Part shown: piece after piece, positions 21,590 to 32,820 of the stretch
Layout: the number at the start of each line of letters is the position of its first letter
How positions within the stretch are numbered: position 1 is the first letter of the stretch
Source: Xenopus tropicalis
Taxonomy: Eukaryota; Chordata; Amphibia; Anura; Pipidae
Direction: 5' to 3'
Length of the DNA: 64,000 bases
Assembly: GCF_000004195.4 (NCBI RefSeq)
Contig: NC_030680.2
Location: 143,368,045 to 143,432,044 of the forward strand
Translations under genes and position numbers: made by a program
The notes under the pieces: generated by a model
What the model saw: the letters and a program-made list of their open reading frames with translations, nothing else
The model's database searches: none
What the model was told of the DNA's origin: nothing

Positions 21590-22213
21590 GAAAATGGGGG
21601 CGCATGGGGCAGGGCAATGGGTGTATGGGGTTGGGAAATGGGGGAGCATGGGGCAGGGCAATGGGTGTATGGGGTGGGGAAATGGGGGCGCATGGGGCAG
21701 GGCAATGGGTGTATGGGGTGGGGAAATGGGGGCGCATGGGGCAGGGCAATGGGTGTATGGGGTGGGGAAATGGGGGCACATGGGGCAGGGCAATGGGTGT
21801 ATGGGGTGGGGAAATGGGGGAGCATGGGGCAGGGCAATGGGTGTATGGGGTTGGGAAATGGGGGCGCATGGGGCAGGGCAATGGGTGTATGGGGTGGGGA
21901 AATGGGGGCGCATGGGGCAGGGCAATGGGTGTATGGGGTGGGGAAATGGGGGCACATGGGGCAGGGCAATGGGTGTATGGGGTGGGGAAATGGGGGCGCA
22001 TGGGGCAGGGCAATGGGTGTATGGGGTGGGGAAATGGGGGCACATGGGGCAGGGCAATGGGTGTATGGGGTGGGGAAATGGGGGCGCATGGGGAGGGCAA
22101 TGGGTGTATGGGGTGGGGAAATGGGGGCGCATGGGGCAGGGCAATGGGTGTATGGGGTGGGGAAATGGGGGCGCATGGGGCAGGGCAATGGGTGTATGGG
22201 GTGGGGAAATGGG
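21590..22213. repeat. G-rich minisatellite, 44-bp unit, about 14 copies
   Basis: Unit contains GCATGGGGCAGGGCAATGGG and TGTATGGGGTGGGGAAATGG. Each unit has six runs of three or more G, so each could form G-quadruplex structures on the plus strand. The unit has no stop codon in several frames, and 44 is not a multiple of three. Long open frames of 173-249 codons therefore appear in all phases on both strands and are not genes. Confidence 0.96.
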
Positions 22214-22830
22214 CGGAGCAGAGCTGTCTCTATTTAAAAGGGGCTGAGAGGGAGGGAAGGGAGGGATTTATAAGTAGCGTTACCAGCTTTACAAATGTAC
22301 CCGAAGGTATATTGTCAGTAAATGTGTAATACCCACACCGGCCCCAACTGGTGATTGGCTGGCAAGACTGGTCAATAACAGCTGGGGGGCAACCCTACTG
22401 TCCACAGACTAAGAGGGACTGAGCTGCCCCAGGGGCCCCAACACCCCCCCAAAGGGCTCCCACATCAGCCCCCGCCCAAGGACCCCCGCCAGCTGCCTAA
22501 CCCCTTTCCCTGAGCTTATGTACAAGATGTATAGCTAAGCACACTTGGAAAAGAGCTATTAGCGCCCCTGTGCAGCGCCAAACAGGGATCGGGTCTGGGC
22601 CAATGGGACCCAACAGGGGTTCTTTCCCGCTGTCCCACTGGCCCAGTCCAACCCTGCTTCTGGGCCCCCCAGAGTTGTAGATGACCGTATAACTTAAAAG
22701 TAAATTTCCCCTTCAAAGTACAGGAATGAGTATCGGCGCATCCCTCAAAAACTGGGGACACTGGGCACCTGCAGGGCGCCAGGGGTGGGAGCCCCGGTGG
22801 GCCCCGCACCCCCAGTCTGACCCTGAATAA
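22214..22830. mobile_element. Two overlapping remnants of the CAGGGTCGGACTGGG hAT family
   Basis: Two right-type ends are visible, GGCCCAGTCCAACCCTG at about 22640-22656 and CCCAGTCTGACCCTG ending at 22825. Each follows G/C-rich GGGCCCACC-like blocks. No left end or clean 8-bp duplication, so these are truncated or nested copies. Confidence 0.6.
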
Positions 22831-23252
22831 GAACTAAGGAGCCTTAGTGCTCTGGCACATCCAGGGTCATAGTAACAGTAAATGCCCCCTCCTGTGCCAA
22901 AATAAACGCAGCCACCGAAGGCAAAGTCAGCGCAGGGCAAGTAGCAAAGATACAGGATTTTATTAGCAGAATGTTGCATGTATTGCGCCTCTGACTAATG
23001 AAGGGGCAGATATGCTTGTCTGAGTTTGAACAAAAGCTCAAGTTTAATAATTTGTTGAAGAAATCACCACGGAGGGGGGGTTAGACTGCGGCGCTCCCTG
23101 ATTGGCCCAGAGTCCTGCCAAGGTCACTCAGACCTCAACCGGGTGCTCTGAGAGGTATAGGCACAAGAACAAGGCATTAAAAACCCAGACTTTCTACCAG
23201 AGAGACAGAATTCATCTTTTATTATTAAAATACAGGTCAGATAATATGTCTA
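22831..23252. other. Unassigned DNA
   Basis: Single-copy-looking sequence with TTTATT strings. No gene supported. Confidence 0.3.
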
Positions 23253-23637
23253 TTAAAGGTAAACTCCACCTAAAACCTGTTTTTTTGCCCAATAAAAGAA
23301 AATAAAATCCTAAGCAACTGCCCCATATACAGTCAGTTTTATAGTTATATGCGAATGTAATCGCTTTTGATAGCAGCGTCTGTCTGTCTTGTTTATATTC
23401 TCTGCACTGCTGGTTCTGACTCCTGAAACCATGTTGCAAGGCAGCTGATTACCGGACCTGGGGGAGAACTGACTTCTTAGAACCGGAGAATAAGAAAAGG
23501 GACCCATATTGCATTTAATAAAAATAACATTTACAAATAACTTCACAACCAAAATTGTAATGAATTTATATCGTTGCTTAGATTTATATTTTATTAGACA
23601 AAAAAAAAGACAGTTTTTGGGTAGAGTTTCCCTTTAA
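23253..23637. mobile_element. T2-type MITE with both ends
   Basis: Left end TTAAAGGTAAACTCCACC, right end GGGTAGAGTTTCCCTTTAA. TTAA is present at 23253-23256 and 23634-23637. Open frames on the minus strand within it have no domain. Confidence 0.85.
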
Positions 23638-23689
23638 TACGATATATATATTTTCTTTCACTCTACAAGATGGATGGAGTTGCCATTTA

Positions 23690-24390
23690 AATACTTATCC
23701 TTAGAGCTTTGTGTGGCTTTATCATGTGTTTCTGGTTGCTAGGATCCTATTTACTCTAGCAACCTGGCAGTGGGTTGAACGAGAGATGGGAATATGAATA
23801 GGAGAGGAAAGATCATTAATAAAAAGTGACAATAATAATAAAATTGTAGCCTCATAGAGCAACAGTCTGCTGGAAAGAGGCAGAAGAGGAAGGCAAATCA
23901 TTCAAAAACTATAATAAAGTAAATAATGAAGACCAATTGCAAAGTTGCTAGGAATAGGACAGTCTGTTACATAGTAAAAGTAGAAAGGCCAGTTCTAAGC
24001 AGCTATTCAATTAGTCTTCATTATTTGTTTCTCATAGTTTTTTAATCATTTACCTTCTAACTCTTTCCAGCTTTCAAATGGGGGTCACTGACCCCTTAGG
24101 CAAAAAAACTATTGCTCTGTGAGGCTGCAGTTTATTTGTTATTGTTACTTTTTATTACTTATTTTTCTATTCAGTCCCTCTCCCAGTCTTTCATTCAAAT
24201 CCCACCCTGGTCGCTAAGGTAAATTTGGATCCTAGCAACCAAATAGCTGCTGAAACGCCAAACTGGAGAGCTGCCGAACAGAAACTGAAATAACGAAAAA
24301 ACTACAAATAATAAAAAAAGAAGACCAATTGCAAATCATCTCAGAATATTACTCTCTATGTCATACTAAAAGTTAACTTAAACCTCTTTA
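23690..24390. mobile_element. Two T2-type MITE pieces in head-to-head arrangement
   Basis: At 23730-23975 the order is GGTTGCTAGGATCC, CTCTAGCAACC, GAATATGAATAGGAGAGG, CAATTGCAAAGTTGCTAGG. At 23985-24390 the same family runs the other way: AATTAGTCTTCATTATTTG, GGGGGTCACTGACCCC, CCTAGCAACCAAATAGCTGC, ATACTAAAAGTTAACTTAAA. Confidence 0.75.
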
Positions 24391-24395
24391 AGCTT

Positions 24396-25241
24396 TTGGA
24401 TCACCCAACTGCATTATATCCGTTTAATAGATGACAGCAATCAGGTTCTGCTAAAGGCAGGACTTTATTCTCCAGAATAAACATTGGGCAGCAGTGTTTT
24501 ATCCACAGACTCGCATAGAAGGAGTTTGTCAGGTGCCTCAGGTGCTTGGAAATATCCAGTTACTGAAGGAATCGTAGCCCCGGCCACGGCTTGGGTTTTC
24601 TCATTAGCCGAGAGCCATATAAGGACTCCGTCTATACGAAATAACTCACCGACCGGGAGAAAAAAGCAGAAAAACACACATAAATCATGAAGCTTCCTCG
24701 CTCCCCGGCCGTACTGAGCAGCTTTCATAACTGCCTGATATTAAATGAAATAAAGCAAATATGGAAAATGTTTGGGCTGGCCCCCGGGACAAGGCATCAA
24801 TATCACGTTACATCTCCAATTTTTAGAATTCGCTAAGAAAATAATCTCTTTATCCGAGGAATTACAGCGGGACTTGGCCAAGGCGGCCCCAGGATGAAGC
24901 GGCCCAGAGATATGCAAAACCGTGTCGGGGTCGGGGGGTATTTTTCTCATCTTGGGGGGTATTTGTAGAATGGGCTTTTGGGAAATGTAGTCTGTTTCCC
25001 CGCTGGAATTCTGAGCAGCGATGTGGAATGTGAAAGCAAGGGATGTGCATGTAGCCATGAAAGAATTTAAGCACCGAATGCAAAAACAAACACTTCTGTG
25101 TTGAAATTCACTATAAATTCTCTATTAAACCCAAAGCAAGTGGCTCAGGGGTCCCGTTGTACGATGGAACGAGGAGGGAAGCAGCTGCCCCAATGCTCTC
25201 AGGCTGTAATAATCAGATTACTTGTCATGGATGGAAAATAA
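24396..25241. other. Single-copy DNA; candidate conserved elements
   Basis: Two non-repetitive stretches, about 24480-24730 and 24780-25090, with mixed composition. No coding signal; overlapping 68-105 codon frames on both strands have no family features. Could contain conserved regulatory sequence. Confidence 0.28.
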
Positions 25242-25895
25242 TACAGGTATGGGATCTGATATCCAGAATACTCGGGACCTGGGGTCTTCTGGATAAGGGG
25301 CCTTTCCATAATTTGGATCCCCATACCTTAAGTCTACTAAAAAATAATTTAAACATGAAATAAACCCAATAGGGCTGTTAAATATTGAATAAACCTAATA
25401 GGCTTGTTCTGCCCCCAATAAGGGGTAATTATATCTTAGTTGGGATCAAGTACAGGTACTGTTTTATTATTACAGAGAAAAGGGAATCATTTAACCATTA
25501 AATAAACCCAATAGGGCTGTTCTGCCCCCAATAAGGGGTAATTATATCTTAGTTGGGATCAAGTACAGGTACTGTTTTATTATTACAGAGAAAAGGGAAT
25601 CATTTAACCATTAAATAAACCCAATAGGGCTGTTCTGCCCCCAATAAGGGGTAATTATATCTTAGTTGGGATCAAGTACAGGTACTGTTTTATTATTACA
25701 GAGAAAAGGGAATCATTTAACCATGAAATAAACCCAATAGGGCTGTTCTGCCCCCAATAAGGGGTAATTATATCTTAGTTGGGATCAAGTACAGGTACTG
25801 TTTTATTATTACAGAGAAAAGGGTATCATTTAACCATGAAATAAACCCAATAGGGCTGTTCTGCCCCCAATAAGGGGTAATTATATCTTAGTTAG
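25242..25895 (+). mobile_element. TACAGGTATGGGA-family MITE, right half missing
   Basis: Starts TACAGGTATGGGATCTG. After the left arm it has nearly five 113-bp units (CAGAGAAAAGGG at 25473, 25586, 25699, 25812) and breaks off at CTTAGTTAGGGG without a right arm. Its first unit has the variant CCTAATAGGCTTGTTCTG, the same edge variant as in the copy at 55510. Confidence 0.88.
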
Positions 25896-27814
25896 GGGAA
25901 AGCTCACCATACCTTTACTTTTTTCTAATGCTATAATACAGATATTAATCCTAATATAATATACTATATACTTTACGTAAAATATTGTCCTAATTGTGCA
26001 TGGCTATACAGTCCTGGCAATACTATCCTATTGTTATTGCATTCATTTGGGCTTGTTATTACACTATACCCTAATCAAGCTCCAATGTGGTGGTGGTGGT
26101 GTTGAGGATCAATTTAGATATATATATATTATGGCTAAATAACCATCACTTCTAATAAAAGCATTATGCACACCTATCCCAGCTGTCACTAATGCGCTTA
26201 GGAAATCAATTAAAAGGCTTCACAATCTTTACTTTATTGACATGGCACAATAAAGAAAAATAATGGATAGTCAGGGGAGAAGGTCCAAGCTAAGCAGACC
26301 AAGGCGGCCTTGATGGCTGACACTTGGGTGCCTTGGTTTCTCGTGCACAACTGGAGGCTATTCTACATCAACCCCCTTCTATTCATTCCCTTAGCTAAAG
26401 GCTCGGGGCAATACACCTGAGCCCTTCCTTTAACCTTGGTGATTTCATTCCCCCCCCCATATTTGATATTAGATTAGTTATGCTTCCCTAGTTGTGACTC
26501 AAGCAGGCTTCCTCACCATAACAATGTCCAATGCTACTATTGAACCCTAGAACTTACTGCATGCAATTGTCTGAAGAAGGAAAAAAGGCTGATGGGGGTG
26601 AAGGTGGTGCCATCCTTCCATATGATTGAGTTCTGACGTATATAGTGAAGGTTCATTCCACCAACAGCCGAACACTGACAGAACCATCTCTCTCCACTCA
26701 GCCAACGTAGGCCTGTTGGAATGTTGACCATGGCTGCCATAGGATCATTCCGGTACAAAGAGAAGTAGATTGTGGTCTTGAAATATTGACACGTTCCTAC
26801 ATGTTCCACAATGGGGGTTTCACAACTATTTCTATTCTCTTCCACATTGGGGATTAACTAGAGTTCAGGAATGGTCAAGGGTGACTTCACAGAGGTCATT
26901 TTCTGGTATAGACAAGCAGGTTATAATTCGTTAGGAGGGTGTTCTGTAGGGTTCTACTATCCCTAGGAGAGGAGAGAAAGATATATCTCTAAAGCAGAAC
27001 AATTGAACAAGCCCTGTGAGTGCTGAGTGCCAACACTAATCCCTTTATCTATCTCCCCTGCAGGCTTACTGACACTTGCAAGGTGTTCTGCAGAACATAA
27101 GCTGCCCTGAGTCAACGGGAACCGGCTTTGAAAGTGTTCCGTTGCCTTTAGGCATTTACATAACGCTGTGAATCCCTGTGGAGGGAGCCTGCCCAAACAA
27201 GTCACAGAGGAACTCGTAGATAATTAACATGTATGTACATTTCAACATTCATTTTAATTAAAATGCATCAAATTAGATACTAGATATCATCACCGATCCG
27301 ATGCCAAAGCCAAGCCAGTGGCACCCTAGTACCTAATAGTAAGCTCAGGATTTCCTTCTGGACTCAAGTAGACAATCAAGGTCATACACCGACCTACTGC
27401 TATTGCTGCCTGCTGGGAAATAACACCGTCGTGCTTTGAATCATATCAGTGAATCATATACTTCCAACTCTAGATATCTGTATTTACTTAGCCGCCAGTA
27501 AACAACACTTTTCAGAGATAACAAACACATAAAGGGAAGCCGTATGACCAACCGACAATAAATGTTATATAAGTAGAGATAACTGTGCTTCTCAGTCTCT
27601 AAATAAAAACATCTCCGAGTTTTGGTATTTGCCTTGATAAGAGCTGCACCTTCGGCAGCCCCATTACCAGGAACATATCACATGAACTCCAGGAACGGAA
27701 TATTCTAGCAGTGCCGCCACTGGGGAGCATAAGAGACTGCACATTGTGAGCCGCACATTCTACACTGGCAATGGCAGCCATTGGTGCTTGGCTCGGGGGT
27801 TGCACTGCTCTTCT
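25896..27814. other. Long unassigned interval
   Basis: About 1.9 kb without a recognised repeat, apart from a TA tract near 26119-26130. On the minus strand, AATAAAGTAAAGATTG (near 26228-26242) could be a polyadenylation signal. Upstream of it, 26537-26845 holds a 102-codon frame of normal composition but without a domain I know. This is too weak to call a gene. Confidence 0.3.
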
Positions 27815-28079
27815 ACTAAAGGTCCCCATACACGGGCTGATTCTAGCTGCCGATATTGGTCAGATCTCGATCGGGCAGGTTAAAAAATCTGGTCGGATCG
27901 GGGACTGTGTCGGCTTGTTGATGCGGTCTCCGGACTGACTTTGCCTAGACCCATCGTTATAATCCAATTAGCCTGGATTCTCCCGATATCGGCCGCCCGT
28001 AGGTGGGGATATCGGGAGAAGATCCGCTCGCTTGGCGACATCGCCAAGCGAGCGGATCTAAATGGTGTATGGGAGTTAA
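27815..28079. mobile_element. TTAA MITE, GGTCCCCATACACGGG family
   Basis: Left CTAAAGGTCCCCATACACGG, right GTGTATGGGAGTTAA. Near the right end GATCCGCTCGCTTGGCGA and its complement TCGCCAAGCGAGCGGATC form a long perfect hairpin with almost no loop. Confidence 0.85.
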
Positions 28080-29219
28080 GCCTAAGGGCAATATGATTAT
28101 AATCAATGGGATAACTAGTCAACCCTACACTGACCCTATGTAGTGGGATCCAGATCCCAATATCCTAATGCAGGGTAAGAGAGACTAAAGAAAGCACTGG
28201 TAATAGCTTATGCCACCCCTTTGTGGGACAAAATGACCCAGGAGAAAGTCTAGTGTTGGACTGTGGTAGCTTTGGCCCACAGACAATCTGATGCCCAGGA
28301 TCCAAAAGTCATCTACTTTCTTCAGTTTCTCTTCTTCTCTACCTTTAACTCTCCTTCTCTCTTTCACTCCCTCTTATGATATCCTTTCTCTTGTAGTCTC
28401 TCATTTACCCTTCTTCCTGCCTTGCAACAAAAAATAAATCAAAGTCCTTGGCCCAAAAATTAGAAGAGGACACGAGGACCCATCAGCACTGGGCCCCACC
28501 ACGATAATATCCAGTATCCCAGCATCAAATTGCTGAATGGGACATTGGATAATATTGTGGTGGGTCCCAGTGTTGCCCCTGCCAACCCATTCTTTAGGCA
28601 CAGTTCCACTGCACATAAAGGTGCTTCTGTGAGAGCCTTGGAGCTACTGTCCCCTTTGAGGACAAGTTATTGAAGAAAGCCAGTCGCAACTGAGCTTGGT
28701 TTCAAAACACACAAGTGCAAGGAACATGTTTAGACCCAATAACCTTTAAAGAATGGCATAAACTCATGCCTCAACTGGGTCCATTTTAGCAGATGCAGCC
28801 TTAAATGACCCCCTAAATCCAGAAACCATACAGAAGTACAAGGAGCAGCTTTGGAAATCAGATCTTTTAATTAATGGGCCTTCGTGAAGTCAAAAGGCTT
28901 CTAGCCAGAAAGGGTTAATGCACCAGCGGCACCGACCATATGAAAGTAAAAACGATTTCCCCTCTCATTTCAATATGATCTTTTCCACCCTGGCAGCTTA
29001 TAACGCCAGAATTATGGAAACGCTGAGCACGGAAATGTATTAAAAAGTTTTACCTCCAGGAAAATGACCATTGGTTCCAGTAACACCTGCTGAACTAGCA
29101 GGGAGCGCGGCTACAGGAAAGGAATAGAAAATATACAGGTTGTTCTCCTGGAATGGAGAACGTGGCACCACCCAGGCACAAATATTATCATGTTATTGCC
29201 CCTACGTGATGCATTCGGT
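28080..29219. other. Unassigned DNA with one hairpin
   Basis: Mostly single-copy-looking. A strong inverted repeat lies at 28487-28572 (listed separately). The part at about 28880-29100 is a weak candidate conserved element. No gene supported. Confidence 0.3.
28487..28572. repeat. 86-nt inverted repeat (hairpin)
   Basis: Left arm CACTGGGCCCCACCACGATA and right arm TATTGTGGTGGGTCCCAGTG pair over about 27 bp, continuing with TATCCA/TGGATA. A smaller nested pairing lies in the loop. It may be a tiny MITE or a chance hairpin. Confidence 0.7.
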
Positions 29220-29383
29220 GAGTCAAACCCTTTAATACAGTTCCTCATGTTGTGGTGACCCCCAACCATAAAATTATTCCTAAGACCATCGGAAATATGT
29301 GTTTTCCGATGGTCTTGGGCGACCCCTGTGAAAGGGTCATTCGACCCCCAAAGGGGTCCCGACCCACAGGTTGAGAACCGCTG
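29220..29383 (-). mobile_element. SPIN-like hAT MITE (horizontally transferred family)
   Basis: The right half ends GGTTGAGAACCGCTG, preceded by a TTTGGGGGTCG-type block. The internal hairpin AAGACCATCGGAAA...TTTTCCGATGGTCTT and the CTCATGTTGTGGTGACCCCC block are landmarks of the SPIN ('Space Invaders') family as I remember it. The left terminus is eroded. CATTCGGT and CATTAGGG near the ends may be remains of an 8-bp duplication (six of eight). Confidence 0.85.
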
Positions 29384-29627
29384 CATTAGGGGGACAGTTT
29401 ATGATCATCTCTGTTGATATTCATTGATCTTGGGAATTGGCACAGGTCCATTTCTCTCCTTGGTCATTCTCAGCTTTCCCTTTCAATTCCTCTTGTGTTT
29501 TTTCTATTCTTCCATGCAACTTCCTGGGCCACCTGACCTCCAGACCCATCAGAGTCTTCGTGGTGCCCATTTGGACTAGTTCAACCTACTGCATTCCCAA
29601 TCTTGTTTCTACATTGAGACTTACAGT
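29384..29627. other. Unassigned DNA
   Basis: Nothing recognised. Confidence 0.3.
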
Positions 29628-30009
29628 GTAAGGTCCCCATACACGGGCCGATTCTAGCTGCCGATATTGGTCCCTTAGACTGATTCGGCAGCTTATTGGC
29701 CCGTGTATGGGCACTACCGACGGGCCTGCCCAACCGATATCTGGCCTGGAATTGGGCAGATATCGATCGGGCAGGTTAAAAAATCTAGTCGGATTGGTGG
29801 AACGTATCGCCTCGTTGATGCGGTCCCCAGACCGAATTTGCCTATACCCGTCGTTATAATTTGATCGTTTGGCCCCAGGGCCAAACGATCAAATTAGCCT
29901 GGATTCTCCCGATATGGCCCCCCCTTAAGTGGGGGATATCGGGAGAAGATCCGCTCGCTTGGCGGCATTGCCTAGCGAGCGGATCTGAAGGTGTATGGGC
30001 ACCTTTACT
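29628..30009. mobile_element. TTAA MITE, GGTCCCCATACACGGG family, full length
   Basis: Left GTAAGGTCCCCATACACGGG, right GTGTATGGGCACCTTTAC. Internal arms TTTGATCGTTTGGCC / GGCCAAACGATCAAA and GATCCGCTCGCTTGGCG with its partner are intact. The border bases are GTAA and TTAC rather than TTAA. Confidence 0.88.
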
Positions 30010-30669
30010 GGAGCAGCTAGAGATTGGAAGGTGGATACATAGACTGGGTTCTGTTTAGCCAGGACAGTAGACAGTACACTAAGCAGAACCCAGTCTACCC
30101 ACCCACTTTCCATTTGACGCCGCGACTACTTCTGTGAGCACAGACAGAGAAATTGGATTCCACAAATAGTTCGGAAGGTTTATGGCAGAAACCTAACAGG
30201 GTGGCCTTCCTGTTTTATCCCAACTAACGTATATTGCGCCTGATGAATGAATTAATGAGTAAACTATTGTCTAAATTCAAATTATGGCACCGCGATCTGT
30301 CTGAAGCACGGTATAAGGAAGACATTTATTTCTCCATGCCGGAAAAGTCTATAACATTCCAAAGTAAATGCCGTACTATTCATTTACAATTCCGGACAAC
30401 CTGGCCACGTTCTCATGGTTTATTTCTAAGGAACGGTTATGCAGGGACAAAGTGACACGGGAAAGCAGAGCTTGTACAACTGTGAGAAAGGGCCGGGCTC
30501 ATGTGTTCAGAACTGGGATATCCAGCTGGCGTTAACTAAAATTCCCAGCATTCCTGAGCAGCCATCAAAGGATTATGGGAGCTGTTGTTGAACACCAGTT
30601 GGGTTGACATCTGTGATGCCAAGCAAATTTGTCTCTATATAGAATTTCTGACACATTGGTTTTCATCCT
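30010..30669. other. Single-copy DNA; candidate conserved element at 30110-30480
   Basis: After an ACCCAGTCTACC/AGACTGGGT inverted pair near 30042-30099, about 350 bp of non-repetitive AT-rich sequence includes GATGAATGAATTAATGAG and AAACATTCC-like motifs. No coding family. Possible regulatory conserved element. Confidence 0.32.
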
Positions 30670-31161
30670 ACCATATTCTTCATTCAAAATGGTAACCAGA
30701 TTTGGCCAAATACACGTTCCTGAACCGAATCCAAATCCGTAAAATCACGTGACTTTTTGTCACATGAACCCGGAAGTTTCAACCCTTTGGTTCAGCCGAA
30801 TCTTTTAGAAAGGATTCGGGGTTTCCCTGAATGCAAAAATAGTGGATTTGGTTCATCCCTTGGACCGATTCGGCAGCTTATCGGGCCATGTAGGGGAAAC
30901 AACAACTGGCCTGGCCGATCGACATCTGGCCTAAAATCGGCCAGATATCGATCGGGCAGGTTAAAAAATTCAGTTGGATCGGGGACCGCATCAGCTCGTT
31001 AAACCATCTGCGCCTATATCAGTCGTTATAATTCGCCAAACAACCGAATTAGCCTAAATTCCCCTGATATCGCCCACCCGTAGGTGAGGATATTGGGAGA
31101 AGATCCGCTCGCTTGGCGACCTCACCCGGCGAGCGGATCTTTACATGTATGGCCACCTTAA
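30670..31161. mobile_element. Chimeric repeat: CCGAATCC-type remnant joined to a TTAA MITE
   Basis: Left part (about 30715-30860) has CCTGAACCGAATCC, AATCACGTGAC and GGATTTGGTTCATCCC, a longer relative of the TAGGGATGCACCGAATCC family. It passes without its end into a TTAA MITE missing its left terminus (GATTCGGCAGCTTATCGGGC onward). That MITE ends GTATGGCCACCTTAA. Confidence 0.7.
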
Positions 31162-31239
31162 GAGGCCCTTCAACTCACCATACCCTGATGCTCCTTCTCC
31201 AATACAAGCTTATGTTGCAGTTGATGGGAATATAAATAT

Positions 31240-31335
31240 ATAGTTACATAGTTACATAGGGTTGAAAAAAGACCAGTGTCCATCAAGTTCAACCCATCCA
31301 AGTAAACCCAGCACACTTAACCCACACCTACCAAT
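31240..31335 (-). mobile_element. LINE 3' end remnant, reverse strand
   Basis: CATAGTTACATAGGGTTG and TCCATCAAGTTCAACCC are the reverse complement of the LINE tail at 47415-47455 (GTTGAACTTGATGGAC, TTTTTTCAACC). Only the 3' end is present, as usual for 5'-truncated LINE insertions. Confidence 0.7.
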
Positions 31336-32178
31336 CTATACACTCACATACGATGATGGCGGATGGGGGGTATCTGTGCGTTACATGCCCCAACAGAATT
31401 CATCTTTAGTACAATTTACTGAGCCGGATCTTAACAAAAAAAAATGAGAGTCTTTCAAGAGAAGTGTTTGTGGAGGCCAGGTGTTTGAGGGCCGAGCAGT
31501 GCCAAAATATCGCCCTTTTGTGACTGTATAAACAGCTTGTTAAAATGAGTTCTGCAGAACCGCAGCACATCTGCTCCGTGCCATTTCCAAAGTACTGTCT
31601 GTTCTGCACATGAAAGCGGATTCCGGGCTGTTGTTTCAACACAGGGAATTTGCCGGACAGAAGGGCTCAGTGATTGAATCCGTTCTTCCCAGTGTCTTGC
31701 CATTATTGGAGGAGCTTGAAAGATACCTTGGAATTGACAAGGATAGGTTTATTTATGATGCCCAGGGCTGGAATGGTGGCAACGGGCCAGTGCATTGTAT
31801 TGTCCAACCTGCAGCCTTCTAGCTAGGGATCAGTAGCTTGGGCCAAAACCCATGAGACCAATAGGGTTACTAGACATCCTAGCTACAAGGGCAGGTCATG
31901 GATTGGGGCAAATTAACCTCTGCTCTGACCCTGAGCAGTCTCCTCCCCTGATCTACCCAAGCTTAGCCACCTATATACCCAAGCTCTACCCTCTTTTCCC
32001 AACACTAGGCCCCTTTTAAACCCTTATGGTAACCCACCACTGCTCATGGATCAAACTAGTTCCAAGGCCCTTTCCTGCTCACTACCTATCTTTCCAATCA
32101 TCCCTAGTCACTGCTCAAGGACCGGAAAGCTTGCCCTCTACAAGGTTGAGATGTCATCCGAGGGGGCAGGTTAGCAAG
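31336..32178. other. Unassigned DNA
   Basis: About 31445-31690 is a non-repetitive stretch of possible conserved character. The rest is ordinary. No gene supported. Confidence 0.3.
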
Positions 32179-32382
32179 GGTTATTATTAACATTATTATT
32201 ATTATTATTATTATTAACATTATTATTATTATTAACATTTATTTATAAAGCGCCAACATATCCCGCAGCGCTGTACAGTAAGTGGGTTACATACATTGGA
32301 CATACAGAGTAACATATAAAGCAACCAATAACCGATACAAGAGGGGAAGGGAGCCCTGCCCAAAAGAGCTTACAATCTACAA
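32179..32382 (-). mobile_element. L2-like retroelement 3' tail with (ATT)n, reverse strand
   Basis: In reverse: GTAAGCTCTTTTGGGCAGGG, TATCGGTTATTGGTTGC, CTGTACAGCGCTGCGGG, TTTATAAATAAATG, then an AAT microsatellite of about 50 bp. This is the unamplified version of the 19658-20745 array. Confidence 0.82.
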
Positions 32383-32460
32383 TGTTCTGAAGCTCCTTCT
32401 CAACTTGGGCCCAAACTAGCCATTTCAGCTGATTATTTTGTTGTTAGTATTGATATCTAC

Positions 32461-32820
32461 TTAAGGTCCCCATACACAGGCCAATTCTAGATGCCGATAT
32501 TGGTCCCTTAGACTGATTCGGCAGCTAATCGGCCCGTGTATGGGCACTACCGACGAGCCTGCCCAATCGATATCTGGCCTGAAATCGGGCAGATATTGAT
32601 TGGGCAGGTTAAAAAATCTAGTCGGATCAGGGACCGCATCGGCTCGTTGATGTGGTCCCCGGACCAACTCATCCTATACCCAACGTTATAATTTGATCGT
32701 TTGGCCCCAGGGCCAAGTGATTGAATTAGCCTGGATTCTCCCAATATCGCCCACCCGTAGGTGTGGAGAAGATCCGCTCGCTTGGCGACATCTTGGATCT
32801 GAAGGTGTATGGGCATCCTC
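32461..32820. mobile_element. TTAA MITE, GGTCCCCATACAC family
   Basis: Left TTAAGGTCCCCATACACAGG, right GAAGGTGTATGGGCATCC (terminal bases diverged). The interior has the family order but the right hairpin is partly deleted. Confidence 0.82.

Noticed and set aside
21488..22329. Several open frames of 173-249 codons on both strands (G/W/M-rich or P/H-rich repeats)
   Set aside because: All lie in the 44-bp array, which lacks stop codons in many phases. The same repeat is read in every frame and on both strands.
26537..26845. 102-codon minus-strand frame upstream of an AATAAA-like signal
   Set aside because: Normal composition, but no recognised family, splice structure or conserved partner. 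Kept only as a note in the interval entry.
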